Shown here piece after piece: positions 17,374-26,160 of a DNA stretch of 64,000 nt (positions within the stretch are counted from its first letter, which is position 1; every line of letters starts with the position of its first letter). The stretch is taken from positions 1 through 64,000 of the forward strand of contig CASDWH010000040.1 of NCBI GenBank assembly GCA_949284715.1, given 5' to 3'. Under the pieces are notes generated by a model that made no database searches, had not been told where the DNA came from, and saw only the letters and a program-made list of their open reading frames with translations. Position numbers and translations under genes: made by a program. Origin of the DNA: an uncultured bacterium. Lineage in GTDB: Bacteria; Cyanobacteriota; Vampirovibrionia; Gastranaerophilales; Gastranaerophilaceae.

Positions 17374-17845
17374 GATGCCTCCGTTCTTATTTTTAGTACT
17401 CTATATTTTCATATGATATTACAATTATATATATAGCACACTCGGATAAAAAAAGTAATCCTTTAGTATTAATTCCAGGGCATAATTGTTACAAATGTTA
17501 ATCATGTTTATGACGTGATATACCCCTTGTATCAAGGATTTAAAGGTGATACAGCTTCTAAAATAAATGTAAAAATAACACTTTAAAATTTTACGAATAA
17601 TTCCTCAGCGGGAGAGGATGTTATATAAAAAATATAGCTATAAATATTACCAATTGTAAAAATATTGTAAAAAATACACTTTACGGCTTGCAAATTTTTC
17701 TAAAAAAGTATAATCTTAGATAGATACATATTTCTTACTTATTGTAAAGAAAAGTAAAAACAATCAAAAATTTAAGCAAATTTTTTTTATCACACGACTT
17801 TTTAAATATGTGTAGAATACATTTTGTTGCAGGAAGGACGTATCG
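17374..17845. other. Divergent intergenic region
   Basis: This 472-bp AT-rich gap separates divergent genes. It holds a TATAAT for the plus-strand gene at 17709-17714 and a TATAAT-rich stretch for the branching enzyme near 17420. A 7-bp inverted repeat (TGTATCA/TGATACA, 17528-17553) could be an operator. A TGTAAA-N5-TGTAAA direct repeat at 17655-17671 lies 16 bp upstream of a TTGCAA. No gene is evident. Confidence 0.5.
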
Positions 17846-20005
17846 TTGAAAGTTAATTCAATTAATAATTACGACAGGGGCGGGAATAATCATAATAATG
17901 TTAATGCAGACAATAAATTTGAAACGAAGTTTAATGCCCCTTCTCCCAAACAATTAAACGCTGTAACGTTTAAAGCTAATAATAGTACTTTTCTAGATTG
18001 GGCAAGAAATTTTGATTTAGCTACTGCTATCGGAAATTTTAAGCAAAGAATTGAAACAATGGGATTTGTTGCTCTGTTCCTTATACAAGACGGGTTAGGC
18101 ATGACTGTTCCGCGAACCTGGACAGGTTTTAACCGTGATAAGGAAATTACCGGAAAATTCCATATTCAGGAAGGTCTTGAAGTTTGCGGCCGTGAAGGCA
18201 TAACCGGCCCTGCTATGATGGCAATTCCTGCCGGTGTATTTGCGCTTACTAAACTTGGTATGGGTAAATCAACTTATATTAATTCAAGATTAATTAAGTC
18301 TTTTGGTAAAAATGTTGCTGCAATGTTTGAGCATACATCATTTAAAGATGCCGCACAGTTAAAGTCATCAATTATTGAATCCGGGTTCAAAAAAATGTAC
18401 AAAGAAACCATAGGTTTAGAGGCTTCTGATGCGCTTGTTTCTAAAGCAATTAGTAAATTATCTAAAGCTAAAGAAATAAAATCTTTTGATGTTCCTGAAA
18501 AAATGTCTGTTTCAGAGATTGAAAAAACTTTTGGTAATGATTATGGTGCGGAAACAATAAGAGCAATTACTAAAAATAAAGATTTTGCTGATGACGGTAT
18601 TTTAGAAGGGCGTGAGTTGAAAAAAGTCGTTAAGCATATAAAGAAAGATTTGGAAAATCCTATGAATAGCATTATTAATAATGCTTTGCTTGAAACAAGA
18701 GGTTCTGATTTATCAAAATTGAATAGAGTTGTAATTGATGGTACCACTTATGATGTAAAAGAGGCAACAAAAGGACTTCTGGCGTATGCTCATGATGTTT
18801 CCGGAAAATTTAAAAATCCGGAAGAGTGGAATGCCGCAAAAGCAGAAGATTTTATGTATTCTATGATTGGTAAACGCTGGACTTCAAATATTGCGGCGGG
18901 TGCTACAGTACTCGGTGTTATGAATTATCTTCCTAAGCTTTATGCTTTTGGAGATAAGCCGCCTGGCGAAACTTCTAAATGCGAAGCAAAGCATAAAAAG
19001 CAGTTACAAAAGATAGATGCTGACAAGAAGGGAAATGTTAGTTTTAAAGGCGGATTTTCCAGCATTGGTAAGAAAATTGCCAAGTGGAAAGATTTTGTGC
19101 TTGCAGAAGGTGAATTCCACGGATTTAACTTCTCTCCCACACTTATGTCCGGTATATCAATTGTAGGGCTGACTATTCCGCGTGCAAGCCGTGCTTATGA
19201 ACGTGCGCCTATTAAAGATGAGGAAACTCGTAAAAAAGAAGGCTGGTTTGACCGCATGTTCAAGAAAGATATTTCAGAAATAAAAGAAATCGCAATTAGA
19301 GATCCGTTCTCTGCACTGTTCGTTACTTTTGCAGTTCCTCTTGCTACAAGAGGTATGATTAAATCTTACGAAAAGAAATCAGGATTTGTGCTTATTGATC
19401 ATGCGGCGGATGAAGGTAAAGGTTTGAAAAAACTGGGCAAGTATTTGAATCCATACAGCAATATAAGCGTAATTAATAACGCGGAGCTTGATGCATTATA
19501 TGGCGGAATTGATAATCATAACAAACTCGTGAATGTTTGTGAATATCTTGATAGAAAACAGGGGAATCTTGCTAAAATATTCTCATATGCTGAAAATAAA
19601 GAAAACATATTCAATGCAAAAGACGGGTTTACGCTTGATTCAATAAAATCAATGAGTGTTGCAGATAAGAATAAAAAGATTTTGGATTACATAAGGAATG
19701 CTAATCCGGAACTTCAAACAAAAATGGTTGATTCATTGCTGCCTGCGCTTAAGAAGCTTAAGAATAACAGAGCGTTGGGAATTGCTAAGACTTTAAGTTC
19801 TATACCATTCCTGCTTAACCTTTTGATTATATCGCCGTTCTTGCTTGGTGTTACTATTCCTAAATACACATATAAATTAACAAGAAAGTCGAGTGATAAG
19901 GCAAAAGGTATTCCTGAGCCAAAGGGGCCTGCGCAGCCGCCTAACCGGGAATTGTATCTTAAGAAACAGGCAGAAGATAACAGTAAAGTGAAGCAAACAG
20001 CATAA
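17846..20005 (+). CDS. Large lineage-type membrane-associated protein
   Basis: A 719-residue protein starting at TTG, with AGGAAGGA 7 bp upstream. Residues about 36-47 contain the signature NAVTFKANNST. Hydrophobic segments lie near residues 75-95 (FVALFLIQDGLGM), 125-140, 355-375, 430-445, 485-500 and 655-680, so it is probably an integral membrane protein of several passes. The C-terminus is Pro-rich and basic. No enzyme motif is visible. It lies between the two glycogen genes and ends at a strong terminator. I do not recognise a family. Confidence 0.8.
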   Translation: MKVNSINNYDRGGNNHNNVNADNKFETKFNAPSPKQLNAVTFKANNSTFLDWARNFDLATAIGNFKQRIETMGFVALFLIQDGLGMTVPRTWTGFNRDKEITGKFHIQEGLEVCGREGITGPAMMAIPAGVFALTKLGMGKSTYINSRLIKSFGKNVAAMFEHTSFKDAAQLKSSIIESGFKKMYKETIGLEASDALVSKAISKLSKAKEIKSFDVPEKMSVSEIEKTFGNDYGAETIRAITKNKDFADDGILEGRELKKVVKHIKKDLENPMNSIINNALLETRGSDLSKLNRVVIDGTTYDVKEATKGLLAYAHDVSGKFKNPEEWNAAKAEDFMYSMIGKRWTSNIAAGATVLGVMNYLPKLYAFGDKPPGETSKCEAKHKKQLQKIDADKKGNVSFKGGFSSIGKKIAKWKDFVLAEGEFHGFNFSPTLMSGISIVGLTIPRASRAYERAPIKDEETRKKEGWFDRMFKKDISEIKEIAIRDPFSALFVTFAVPLATRGMIKSYEKKSGFVLIDHAADEGKGLKKLGKYLNPYSNISVINNAELDALYGGIDNHNKLVNVCEYLDRKQGNLAKIFSYAENKENIFNAKDGFTLDSIKSMSVADKNKKILDYIRNANPELQTKMVDSLLPALKKLKNNRALGIAKTLSSIPFLLNLLIISPFLLGVTIPKYTYKLTRKSSDKAKGIPEPKGPAQPPNRELYLKKQAEDNSKVKQTA

Positions 20006-20007
20006 TG

Positions 20008-20035
20008 AAAAGAACCGCATTGCGGTTCTTTTTTT
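20008..20035 (+). terminator. Rho-independent terminator
   Basis: Stem of 11 bp (AAAAGAACCGC with its complement), loop ATT and seven Ts, starting 3 bp after the stop of the large membrane protein. Confidence 0.9.
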
Positions 20036-20136
20036 GTTATGAACTAAAGATTGACGGCTATTTTATTTATGCCCCTTTACCGCAAAAATTGTTTGCTTTA
20101 TATTTATCATGTCGTTTAAATAAGCGGAGGTTGTTT

Positions 20137-21585
20137 ATGAAAATATTATTTGCATCAGCAGAGGTTGCACCTTTTTCTAAGGCAGGAGGGTTAGCGGATG
20201 TTGTAGGCAGTTTGCCTAAAGCTCTGGAAAAAGATGCTGAGATTGCTATATTTACGCCTCTGCACGGATGTATTGATGTTGACAAGTGGGGAATAAAAGA
20301 ACTTGATAATTCTGTAATGTGGATATCTTTTCAAGAGCGCCCGCAGCGGTTTAGATTATTTATGTGCAAACTTCCCGGCACGAATATTAATGTATTTTTT
20401 GTTCATAATGACTGGTATTTTTCATGTTTTAAGGAGGTTTATCCTAAATGGCTTGACCCAAGGTATGAACATGAAAGATATATTGCATTCTCGCTTGCAA
20501 CCTTAGAATACGCTAAACAGCTAAATTTCAAGGCTGATATCATTCATTCTAATGATTGGCATACGGCAATGATACCTCTGTATATAAAAGCAAATTATAA
20601 ATTTGATGATTTTTGGTGTCGTGCTAAAAATGTTTTTGAAATCCATAACCTTGCATATCAGGGAGTTTGGTTTGATGATGTTATTGATTTTGCAAATATG
20701 CGCCGTGATATTGTATATAACGAGTGGGGGTGCGAGCATTGGGGGCGTGTTAACTGGATGAAGGGCGCAATTAATTATTCAGACAAGATAATAGTTGTAT
20801 CTCCAAAGTACGCAGAAGAGATTTTGACGCCGGAATACGGTGAAGGAATGGATTACACACTCAGGGGGCAGACACATAAACTTGTCGGGATTTTAAACGG
20901 TATTGACTATGATGTTTATAATCCAAAAACAGATAAGAATCTTGTTAAAAATTATGATAAAAAATCATTAAAGAATAAAGAAGCAAATAAGAAAAAAGTT
21001 TGTGAATTTTTCGGACTTAAATACAATCCGGACAGGCCGCTTATTGCATTCATTTCACGTCTTGTGCCGCAAAAAGGGTTGGATTTGGTAAGGCAGGTTG
21101 AGAATGAGCTTAAATATATGGAGGCTGATTTTGTATTTTTAGGCAGCGGGGATAAAGATTATGAAAATCTTTTAATCTGGTTATCAAACAATTCTCCTAA
21201 TATTCGTGCTTATATTGGATATAAGGCTGATTTAGCAAACCTTATGTACGGAGGCAGTGACTTTTTCTTAATGCCGTCAGCGTTTGAGCCTTGTGGTTTG
21301 AGCCAGATGATAGCTATGCGTTATGGTTCTCTTCCTATTGTACGTGCAACCGGCGGGCTGGATAATACGGTTGTTGGATATCCGCTAGATAATTCTACAG
21401 GATTTAAATTCTGGGATTACGACGGATGGGCCATGAAGGCTGCAATAGAATGTGCTATGCATGTTTATAAAGATAAATATACTTTGAACGCTATGAGAAA
21501 CAGTGCAATGTCTGCTGATTTTTCCTGGGAAAAGAGTTCTAAAGAATATTTGAAAGTTTACCGTGAACTGGCGGGTAGTCTGTAG
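20137..21585 (+). CDS. glgA: Glycogen synthase, GT5
   Basis: A 482-residue glycosyltransferase family 5 enzyme that transfers glucose from ADP-glucose to growing alpha-1,4-glucan. KILFASAEVAPFSKAGGLADVVGSLP at the N-terminus contains the KxGGL substrate motif. IHSNDWHTA, FISRLVPQKGLDL and the C-terminal PSAFEPCGLSQMIAMRYG are family-specific. GCGGAGG lies 7 bp before the chosen ATG at 20137; an in-frame extension begins inside the upstream terminator. Its last 93 bases before the terminal codons are duplicated at 24245-24337, on the far side of two AAA genes. Confidence 0.93.
   Translation: MKILFASAEVAPFSKAGGLADVVGSLPKALEKDAEIAIFTPLHGCIDVDKWGIKELDNSVMWISFQERPQRFRLFMCKLPGTNINVFFVHNDWYFSCFKEVYPKWLDPRYEHERYIAFSLATLEYAKQLNFKADIIHSNDWHTAMIPLYIKANYKFDDFWCRAKNVFEIHNLAYQGVWFDDVIDFANMRRDIVYNEWGCEHWGRVNWMKGAINYSDKIIVVSPKYAEEILTPEYGEGMDYTLRGQTHKLVGILNGIDYDVYNPKTDKNLVKNYDKKSLKNKEANKKKVCEFFGLKYNPDRPLIAFISRLVPQKGLDLVRQVENELKYMEADFVFLGSGDKDYENLLIWLSNNSPNIRAYIGYKADLANLMYGGSDFFLMPSAFEPCGLSQMIAMRYGSLPIVRATGGLDNTVVGYPLDNSTGFKFWDYDGWAMKAAIECAMHVYKDKYTLNAMRNSAMSADFSWEKSSKEYLKVYRELAGSL
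21485..21577. repeat. 93-bp direct repeat, copy 1 (glgA 3' end)
   Basis: Matches 24245-24337 at 92 of 93 positions (difference C21568/T24328). It lies inside glgA. Together the copies bracket the two-gene AAA cassette. Confidence 0.95.
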
Positions 21586-21591
21586 AATATA

Positions 21592-21625
21592 ATAAAGGGG
21601 CTGAAATTTTCAACCGCTTTATTTA
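21592..21625. terminator. Imperfect hairpin after glgA
   Basis: AATAAAG pairs with CTTTATT, and TGAAA with TTTCA, with internal mismatches. It lies between the convergent stops of glgA and the AAA gene and could end both transcripts. Confidence 0.4.
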
Positions 21626-21631
21626 GTATAA

Positions 21632-22966
21632 TTAGATAGAATGGTTGCTTAATTTTTCCGGGGGAGTATTATATATACTGTCAACAAATGCTATTTTTTC
21701 TCTAAACTCTTGCCTTCGTTCTGGTGATAACTCCGCATCATTATATTTTTGTCCATCGTTACCAGTTAAGTCTTTCATTAATGCAATTATACTATCTGCA
21801 CTCACATTTTTATCATTACCCATTTGTCTGACAAAATCAAAAAATTCAGCAGGAGTAAAAGCCCATTGATTTTTTTCCATTTCATCGACAACCTTTTGAT
21901 AATCAAAAGAGCCAGCATATTCTCTTGTTGCATGATTATTATATAGTGCAAAGTTTATCATCTCTGCATTTTCAAACTTCTCCATCTTTCCAATAGGCAT
22001 TTTTATATCAACTCTGCCTTTACGAAGGAGGGCGCGATCGAGTTCCTCCGGGTCATTGACTGAAATAAGCGCAACTACTCCACGTTTTGCGCTGTTGTCA
22101 AGATTCTGCAAAATAGTGTCTAATAGTTTTGGAGTGCTATTCTTTTGCCTTTTTTCAAGTGTCCCTGCAAGATCATTAATATTAATAATTGTGTATTTAC
22201 CGGTATCTTCAAAGTTTTGTCTTGCATTATTGAAAGTTTTTTCAATTAGTTCAATTTTTGATTCCTCATCATACCCTAAAGAATTTATATCTAAATTTAC
22301 AACATTTGTTCCAAAATGTTTCATGTGTTCGCCAATTTTTTCAGCAATATATGTTTTACCGGTTCCAGGAGGGCCGTATAAAAGAATTCCATTGGGTACA
22401 AGTTCTCTTACTTTCGGTTCTATTGTTTGCTGTGCTAATACCATTGGTGATAAGACATCTTTTATTATCTTGTATTTTTCAAGAGTATAGCCCATTACTG
22501 CATTCATACCTGTTTCTTCACCTTTTTTCTGTTTGATGTAAGAGGCTTGTAAATAGCTGTTATAATACTTTTCTGCTTCTTTTTTATCTTTGCCCATTGA
22601 ACGGCTTATTTTTTCAATATCTGTTTTGTATTCTTTCATTAAATCTTCTAAAACTTTTTCTCTTTTATCTTCATCAACATTAGTTTTAAAATTAATAGAA
22701 GAAATTAGATTATATATAGCAACGATGAGAGCGCCGCCATAAAGCAGTGTTGCTAAGATACCTGCTATGAAAGCACCGGTAAGTACAAAACCAAAATTAG
22801 GGCTGTTATTCATGTTTACCATAGCCCTGCCGTAACTATCCGAAACGAATGGGGATTTGTCATTTGTTATAAAATTGTTCTTTAATGAAGCATCGTTTGT
22901 TTGTTTTTCGTTTTTATATTGGTCTGTATGTCCAATACTTTGCGTACTAATTGCCGGTATTTTCAT
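21632..22966 (-). CDS. Membrane-anchored AAA+ ATPase
   Basis: A 444-residue protein. The N-terminus includes NSPNFGF (residues 54-60) and a membrane segment at about 60-90. The AAA module starts near residue 160. Walker A is GPPGTGKT (198-205). The Walker B region is TIININDLAG, where the usual Asp-Glu reads Asn-Asp. The second region of homology is DRALLRKGRVDIKMPI, with the arginine-finger Arg kept, followed by an AAA lid. It resembles the FtsH/BCS1-like AAA group without a protease domain. An incomplete AAA-like paralogue lies upstream on the same strand, and together they form the cassette between the glgA repeats. Confidence 0.8.
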   Translation of the reverse strand: MKIPAISTQSIGHTDQYKNEKQTNDASLKNNFITNDKSPFVSDSYGRAMVNMNNSPNFGFVLTGAFIAGILATLLYGGALIVAIYNLISSINFKTNVDEDKREKVLEDLMKEYKTDIEKISRSMGKDKKEAEKYYNSYLQASYIKQKKGEETGMNAVMGYTLEKYKIIKDVLSPMVLAQQTIEPKVRELVPNGILLYGPPGTGKTYIAEKIGEHMKHFGTNVVNLDINSLGYDEESKIELIEKTFNNARQNFEDTGKYTIININDLAGTLEKRQKNSTPKLLDTILQNLDNSAKRGVVALISVNDPEELDRALLRKGRVDIKMPIGKMEKFENAEMINFALYNNHATREYAGSFDYQKVVDEMEKNQWAFTPAEFFDFVRQMGNDKNVSADSIIALMKDLTGNDGQKYNDAELSPERRQEFREKIAFVDSIYNTPPEKLSNHSI

Positions 22967-23023
22967 TTTTTCTTTTTACTCCTTTTTTTATATTCCTCAT
23001 TATTTTCTATATTTATTTTATTG

Positions 23024-24142
23024 TTATGTTTCTGTTTGATTTCTTCTATGGATATCTCTCCAGTTTTCTTCTTTTTTCATTGGCGGTGCATTATCTACAA
23101 GTTCTTTATACTTGTCAGGATAAAATTTTGTATTTTTTAGTTCCTGATAGAGTTGACTGGATTCTTGGTATTCTTTTGGAAAATTATCTATTGCGTATTG
23201 CAGCCTCCAGGTAGTTCCGTTTAAATAAGGATTGTAACCATAAGTATTTATTTGTTTCTCTGCATATTTAAAACGAGTATATTGTTGTTCTAGAAAATTA
23301 CCCCAAACTTCTTGGCTATCGTGTTTTAACGGTGGAAGCAGAACACAACGGTCAAGCCGTCCCACTCTGATGGAAGCAGCGTCAAGGTTTGCATTTGTTG
23401 GGGCGTCAGTTATCCATGTACACCCTCTTTTACTAAGGTTATCAGTTAATCTTAATAAAGCTTCTGTGTACTCGTGTTTGTAAAATTCATCCCTATGGTG
23501 CTTAAGTATATCTTTGCGATTCCCCGTAATTGAATCAAGTCGTCTAAGAATAATAGCTGTTTTTTGTCCTGTTTGTTCGTACTTTTCAGCAGCATTGTTA
23601 AAAATCTTATGCAGTAACATCATGTATTCTCCAAGATGTTTATCATGAGTTGTATCAGTTCCTGTGATTTTACTTTTATCCAGCGGCGGAATTTCTACTA
23701 TTTCCCAATTGTACTGTTTTAATTTGTTTACAAATTGTTTTATATGGATATCAGCGGTTTGGGAACCCTCGGGGAAAGTGTAAAATACACCATTTGGGGC
23801 AGGAGTGCTATTGCTAAGAGTTGCTTCTGTAAAATATGACTTGTCAAGTTTATTATTAATATATTTCTCGCTGTATATATCTTCTTTTATTAACATATAC
23901 TTATCAGTTTCTACATTAGGTTTCTTAGCAAAATGTTTAAATATTGCTTTTATTCGTGGTGCAAACTTTGCAGCAGCCCCCAACAATACTCCGGCTGCAA
24001 CTACTAACCCGACTTCGCCGGCAACTGTATAAGTATTGTTCTTAGGCATAGGCTGCTGAATCACATGGGAAGTTGATACAGGAGGCTCTGCTTGTTTAAA
24101 ATTAATAGGTGTTATTGACGAAATAATTTTTAATGTACTCAT
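23024..24142 (-). CDS. Degenerate AAA-like protein (predicted pseudo-ATPase)
   Basis: A 372-residue protein that can be aligned with the neighbouring AAA protein. The lineage signature is TPINFKQAEP (residues 12-21), and a membrane segment lies at about residues 40-65. The Walker A position reads PNGVFYTFPEGSQTAD with no Lys-Thr. The Walker B position reads TAIILRRLDSI. The region IRVGRLDRCVLLPPL still matches the second region of homology. ATP hydrolysis is therefore unlikely. A regulatory or structural partner of the adjacent AAA ATPase is the natural inference. AAAAGG precedes the ATG. A GTAAA-N5-GTAAA repeat lies 78 bp upstream. Confidence 0.7.
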   Translation of the reverse strand: MSTLKIISSITPINFKQAEPPVSTSHVIQQPMPKNNTYTVAGEVGLVVAAGVLLGAAAKFAPRIKAIFKHFAKKPNVETDKYMLIKEDIYSEKYINNKLDKSYFTEATLSNSTPAPNGVFYTFPEGSQTADIHIKQFVNKLKQYNWEIVEIPPLDKSKITGTDTTHDKHLGEYMMLLHKIFNNAAEKYEQTGQKTAIILRRLDSITGNRKDILKHHRDEFYKHEYTEALLRLTDNLSKRGCTWITDAPTNANLDAASIRVGRLDRCVLLPPLKHDSQEVWGNFLEQQYTRFKYAEKQINTYGYNPYLNGTTWRLQYAIDNFPKEYQESSQLYQELKNTKFYPDKYKELVDNAPPMKKEENWRDIHRRNQTET

Positions 24143-24219
24143 TTTTAACCTTTTACATATATTTATTAAACTCCGTAAAAATATTATTTGCGTATTAAGT
24201 TTAAAAAAATACCAAAAAT

Positions 24220-24235
24220 TTTACAAATATTTACA
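24220..24235 (-). promoter_or_regulatory. CpxR-like direct repeat
   Basis: TTTACAAATATTTACA on the plus strand, or GTAAA-TATTT-GTAAA in gene orientation. It lies 78 bp upstream of the AAA-like gene starting at 24142. It is identical to the repeat at 38819-38834. Confidence 0.5.
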
Positions 24236-24244
24236 TGTTTAGAC

Positions 24245-24342
24245 TGAACGCTATGAGAAACAGTGCAATGTCTGCTGATTTTTCCTGGGAAAAGAGTTCT
24301 AAAGAATATTTGAAAGTTTACCGTGAATTGGCGGGTATTTAG
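24245..24342 (+). pseudogene. Fragment of glgA 3' end (direct repeat copy 2)
   Basis: Positions 24245-24337 match glgA 21485-21577 with one difference. The frame stays open and closes with a TAG giving the ending ELAGI, compared with ELAGSL in the intact gene. No start codon or body of glgA is present. The near identity in non-coding sequence points to a recent event. Confidence 0.9.
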
Positions 24343-24471
24343 TGAGGGATATTGAAGAAAAATTCCACTAAATTAATGCGGTAAAATTGTTGTTATTAAA
24401 GACTTTTAGCGATTTAAAGATTTATCTTTTTTGCAAAATGTTAAGTCTGTTATAAATTTATTGTTGTGTGG

Positions 24472-24477
24472 TATAAT
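24472..24477 (+). promoter_or_regulatory. -10 hexamer upstream of the Ycf45-like gene
   Basis: TATAAT preceded by TGTGTGG. The predicted start is near 24484, giving a leader of about 64 nt. The -35 is poor. Confidence 0.35.
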
Positions 24478-24547
24478 AATTATATAGGGAGATAAATTTA
24501 AAACTTAATAAGCCGTTTCAGCCAACCAGAAAGGCATATTATATATA

Positions 24548-26158
24548 ATGAATGAGATACAATTCCATAATGACCTGGACAAAATGTTAGCAATAATGCC
24601 TGACAAAATTGTCAGAAATGTTACGCACGACCAATTGGATGATGTAATTGAGATAGTGCTTGATATAGGGAGGGTTCCGGAAATCAGGCATGCAGGCGGC
24701 AAGATTGAACGTATCGGCTGTGAAGAGATTACAGAGGATGATATTAATTTTATCACAAGTCATCTACAGGAGTTTACATCCGATAACCGTTCGGGAATCC
24801 CCGGAACCCTGCACCGGATTAGCGCAATAAGAAACAGGCAGGGAAAGGTAGTGGGTTTAACTTGTCGTATAGGTCGGGTGATTACGGGGACTATTGCTTG
24901 CATAAAGGATATATGTTTATTAGGGAAGAGTATTTTGTTTTTAGGACGTCCGGGGGTTGGTAAGACTACAAAATTAAGAGAGATATCACGTCTTGTTGCA
25001 GATGAACTCGGCAAGCGTGTTGTTATAGTTGATACATCAAATGAAATTGCAGGCGACGGTGATACTCCGCACCCTGCAATCGGGTGTGCCAGACGTATGC
25101 AGGTTAGACAGCCGGAGTATCAGAAAGATATAATGATTGAAGCTGTTGAGAATCATACTCCTGAAGTAATTGTTGTTGATGAAATCGGAACTGAAGCTGA
25201 GGCACAGGCTGCAAGGACAATTGCTGAACGCGGGGTTATGCTTATTGCGACAGCCCACGGCAACAGTCTAGAAAGTCTTATTAAAAACCCGACACTTTCT
25301 GACCTTGTAGGCGGTGTTCAGTCTGTTACACTGGGTGATGATGAAGCCAAACGCAGAGGTTCGCAAAAAACTGTTCTTGAACGTGAAAAACAGCCGACAT
25401 TTGATATTGTAATTGAGATTATTGACAGAAATACGCTGGCTGTTTATAAAGATGCAGCGGAGGCTGTGGATTATATTTTGCGCGGCTGGCCGATAAGACC
25501 TGAAATCAGAAAGGTCGATAAAGCTTATGAAGAGCCGCAAAAATCTGAACCCCCTGCACAAACGGTTGTTGAACATATTAATAAGATTGAAGAAAAAATT
25601 CTTCCTGAACCGGTTGACAGTCTTAAATTTTCGTTTAACCGGAAGCAGTATGTTGAAGATATGAAGCCGTTTAAGAAGATTTATCTTTATGCGGTATCAA
25701 GAACTATTGTAGAAAAGATTATTGAACGTCTGGATTTGAATGTTGAAATTACCCGTAATATTGATGATGCGGATTTAGTTATTGCACACAAAAATTTTGC
25801 AAAAGGCGGGGCTAAAGTTCTTTCTACAGCAAATGATTACAGACTCCAGATTTTCTATGTAAAAACAAATTCCATGGCGCAAATTCAAAAAGTAATGAAG
25901 GAAGCGCTGGATTTACAAAATCAGGCTGAAAAACTTCAAGGGTATTGCGACGATGCAGAACGGGCGCTTGATGAGGCAAAGGCTGCAATAAATAAAATTC
26001 TGGCGGGAGCAGACCTGATTGAACTTTCGCCGCAAAACCAGCATATCCGCAAATTACAGCACGAACTTGTTGAACAGCATAATTTAGAGAGCAAGTCTGT
26101 GGGGGAAGGTTCTAACAGGCACCTGAGGATAGTCGGCGGGAAAGAGTACACTGCTTAG
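24548..26158 (+). CDS. R3H-domain AAA ATPase, Ycf45-like
   Basis: A 536-residue protein of the cyanobacterial/plastid Ycf45 family, related to SpoIIIAA. Walker A is LGRPGVGKTTKLREI (about residue 137), and Walker B is EVIVVDEIGTEAEAQAA. The segment AKRRGSQKTVLEREKQPTFD is typical of the family. The C-terminal domain ends in an R3H motif (IRKLQHELVEQHNL...SNRHLRIV), which binds single-stranded nucleic acid. No spore genes are expected in this lineage. Its presence in one piece supports a cyanobacterial affiliation. It ends 2 bp before the convergent cca gene. Confidence 0.88.
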   Translation: MNEIQFHNDLDKMLAIMPDKIVRNVTHDQLDDVIEIVLDIGRVPEIRHAGGKIERIGCEEITEDDINFITSHLQEFTSDNRSGIPGTLHRISAIRNRQGKVVGLTCRIGRVITGTIACIKDICLLGKSILFLGRPGVGKTTKLREISRLVADELGKRVVIVDTSNEIAGDGDTPHPAIGCARRMQVRQPEYQKDIMIEAVENHTPEVIVVDEIGTEAEAQAARTIAERGVMLIATAHGNSLESLIKNPTLSDLVGGVQSVTLGDDEAKRRGSQKTVLEREKQPTFDIVIEIIDRNTLAVYKDAAEAVDYILRGWPIRPEIRKVDKAYEEPQKSEPPAQTVVEHINKIEEKILPEPVDSLKFSFNRKQYVEDMKPFKKIYLYAVSRTIVEKIIERLDLNVEITRNIDDADLVIAHKNFAKGGAKVLSTANDYRLQIFYVKTNSMAQIQKVMKEALDLQNQAEKLQGYCDDAERALDEAKAAINKILAGADLIELSPQNQHIRKLQHELVEQHNLESKSVGEGSNRHLRIVGGKEYTA

Positions 26159-26160
26159 AT

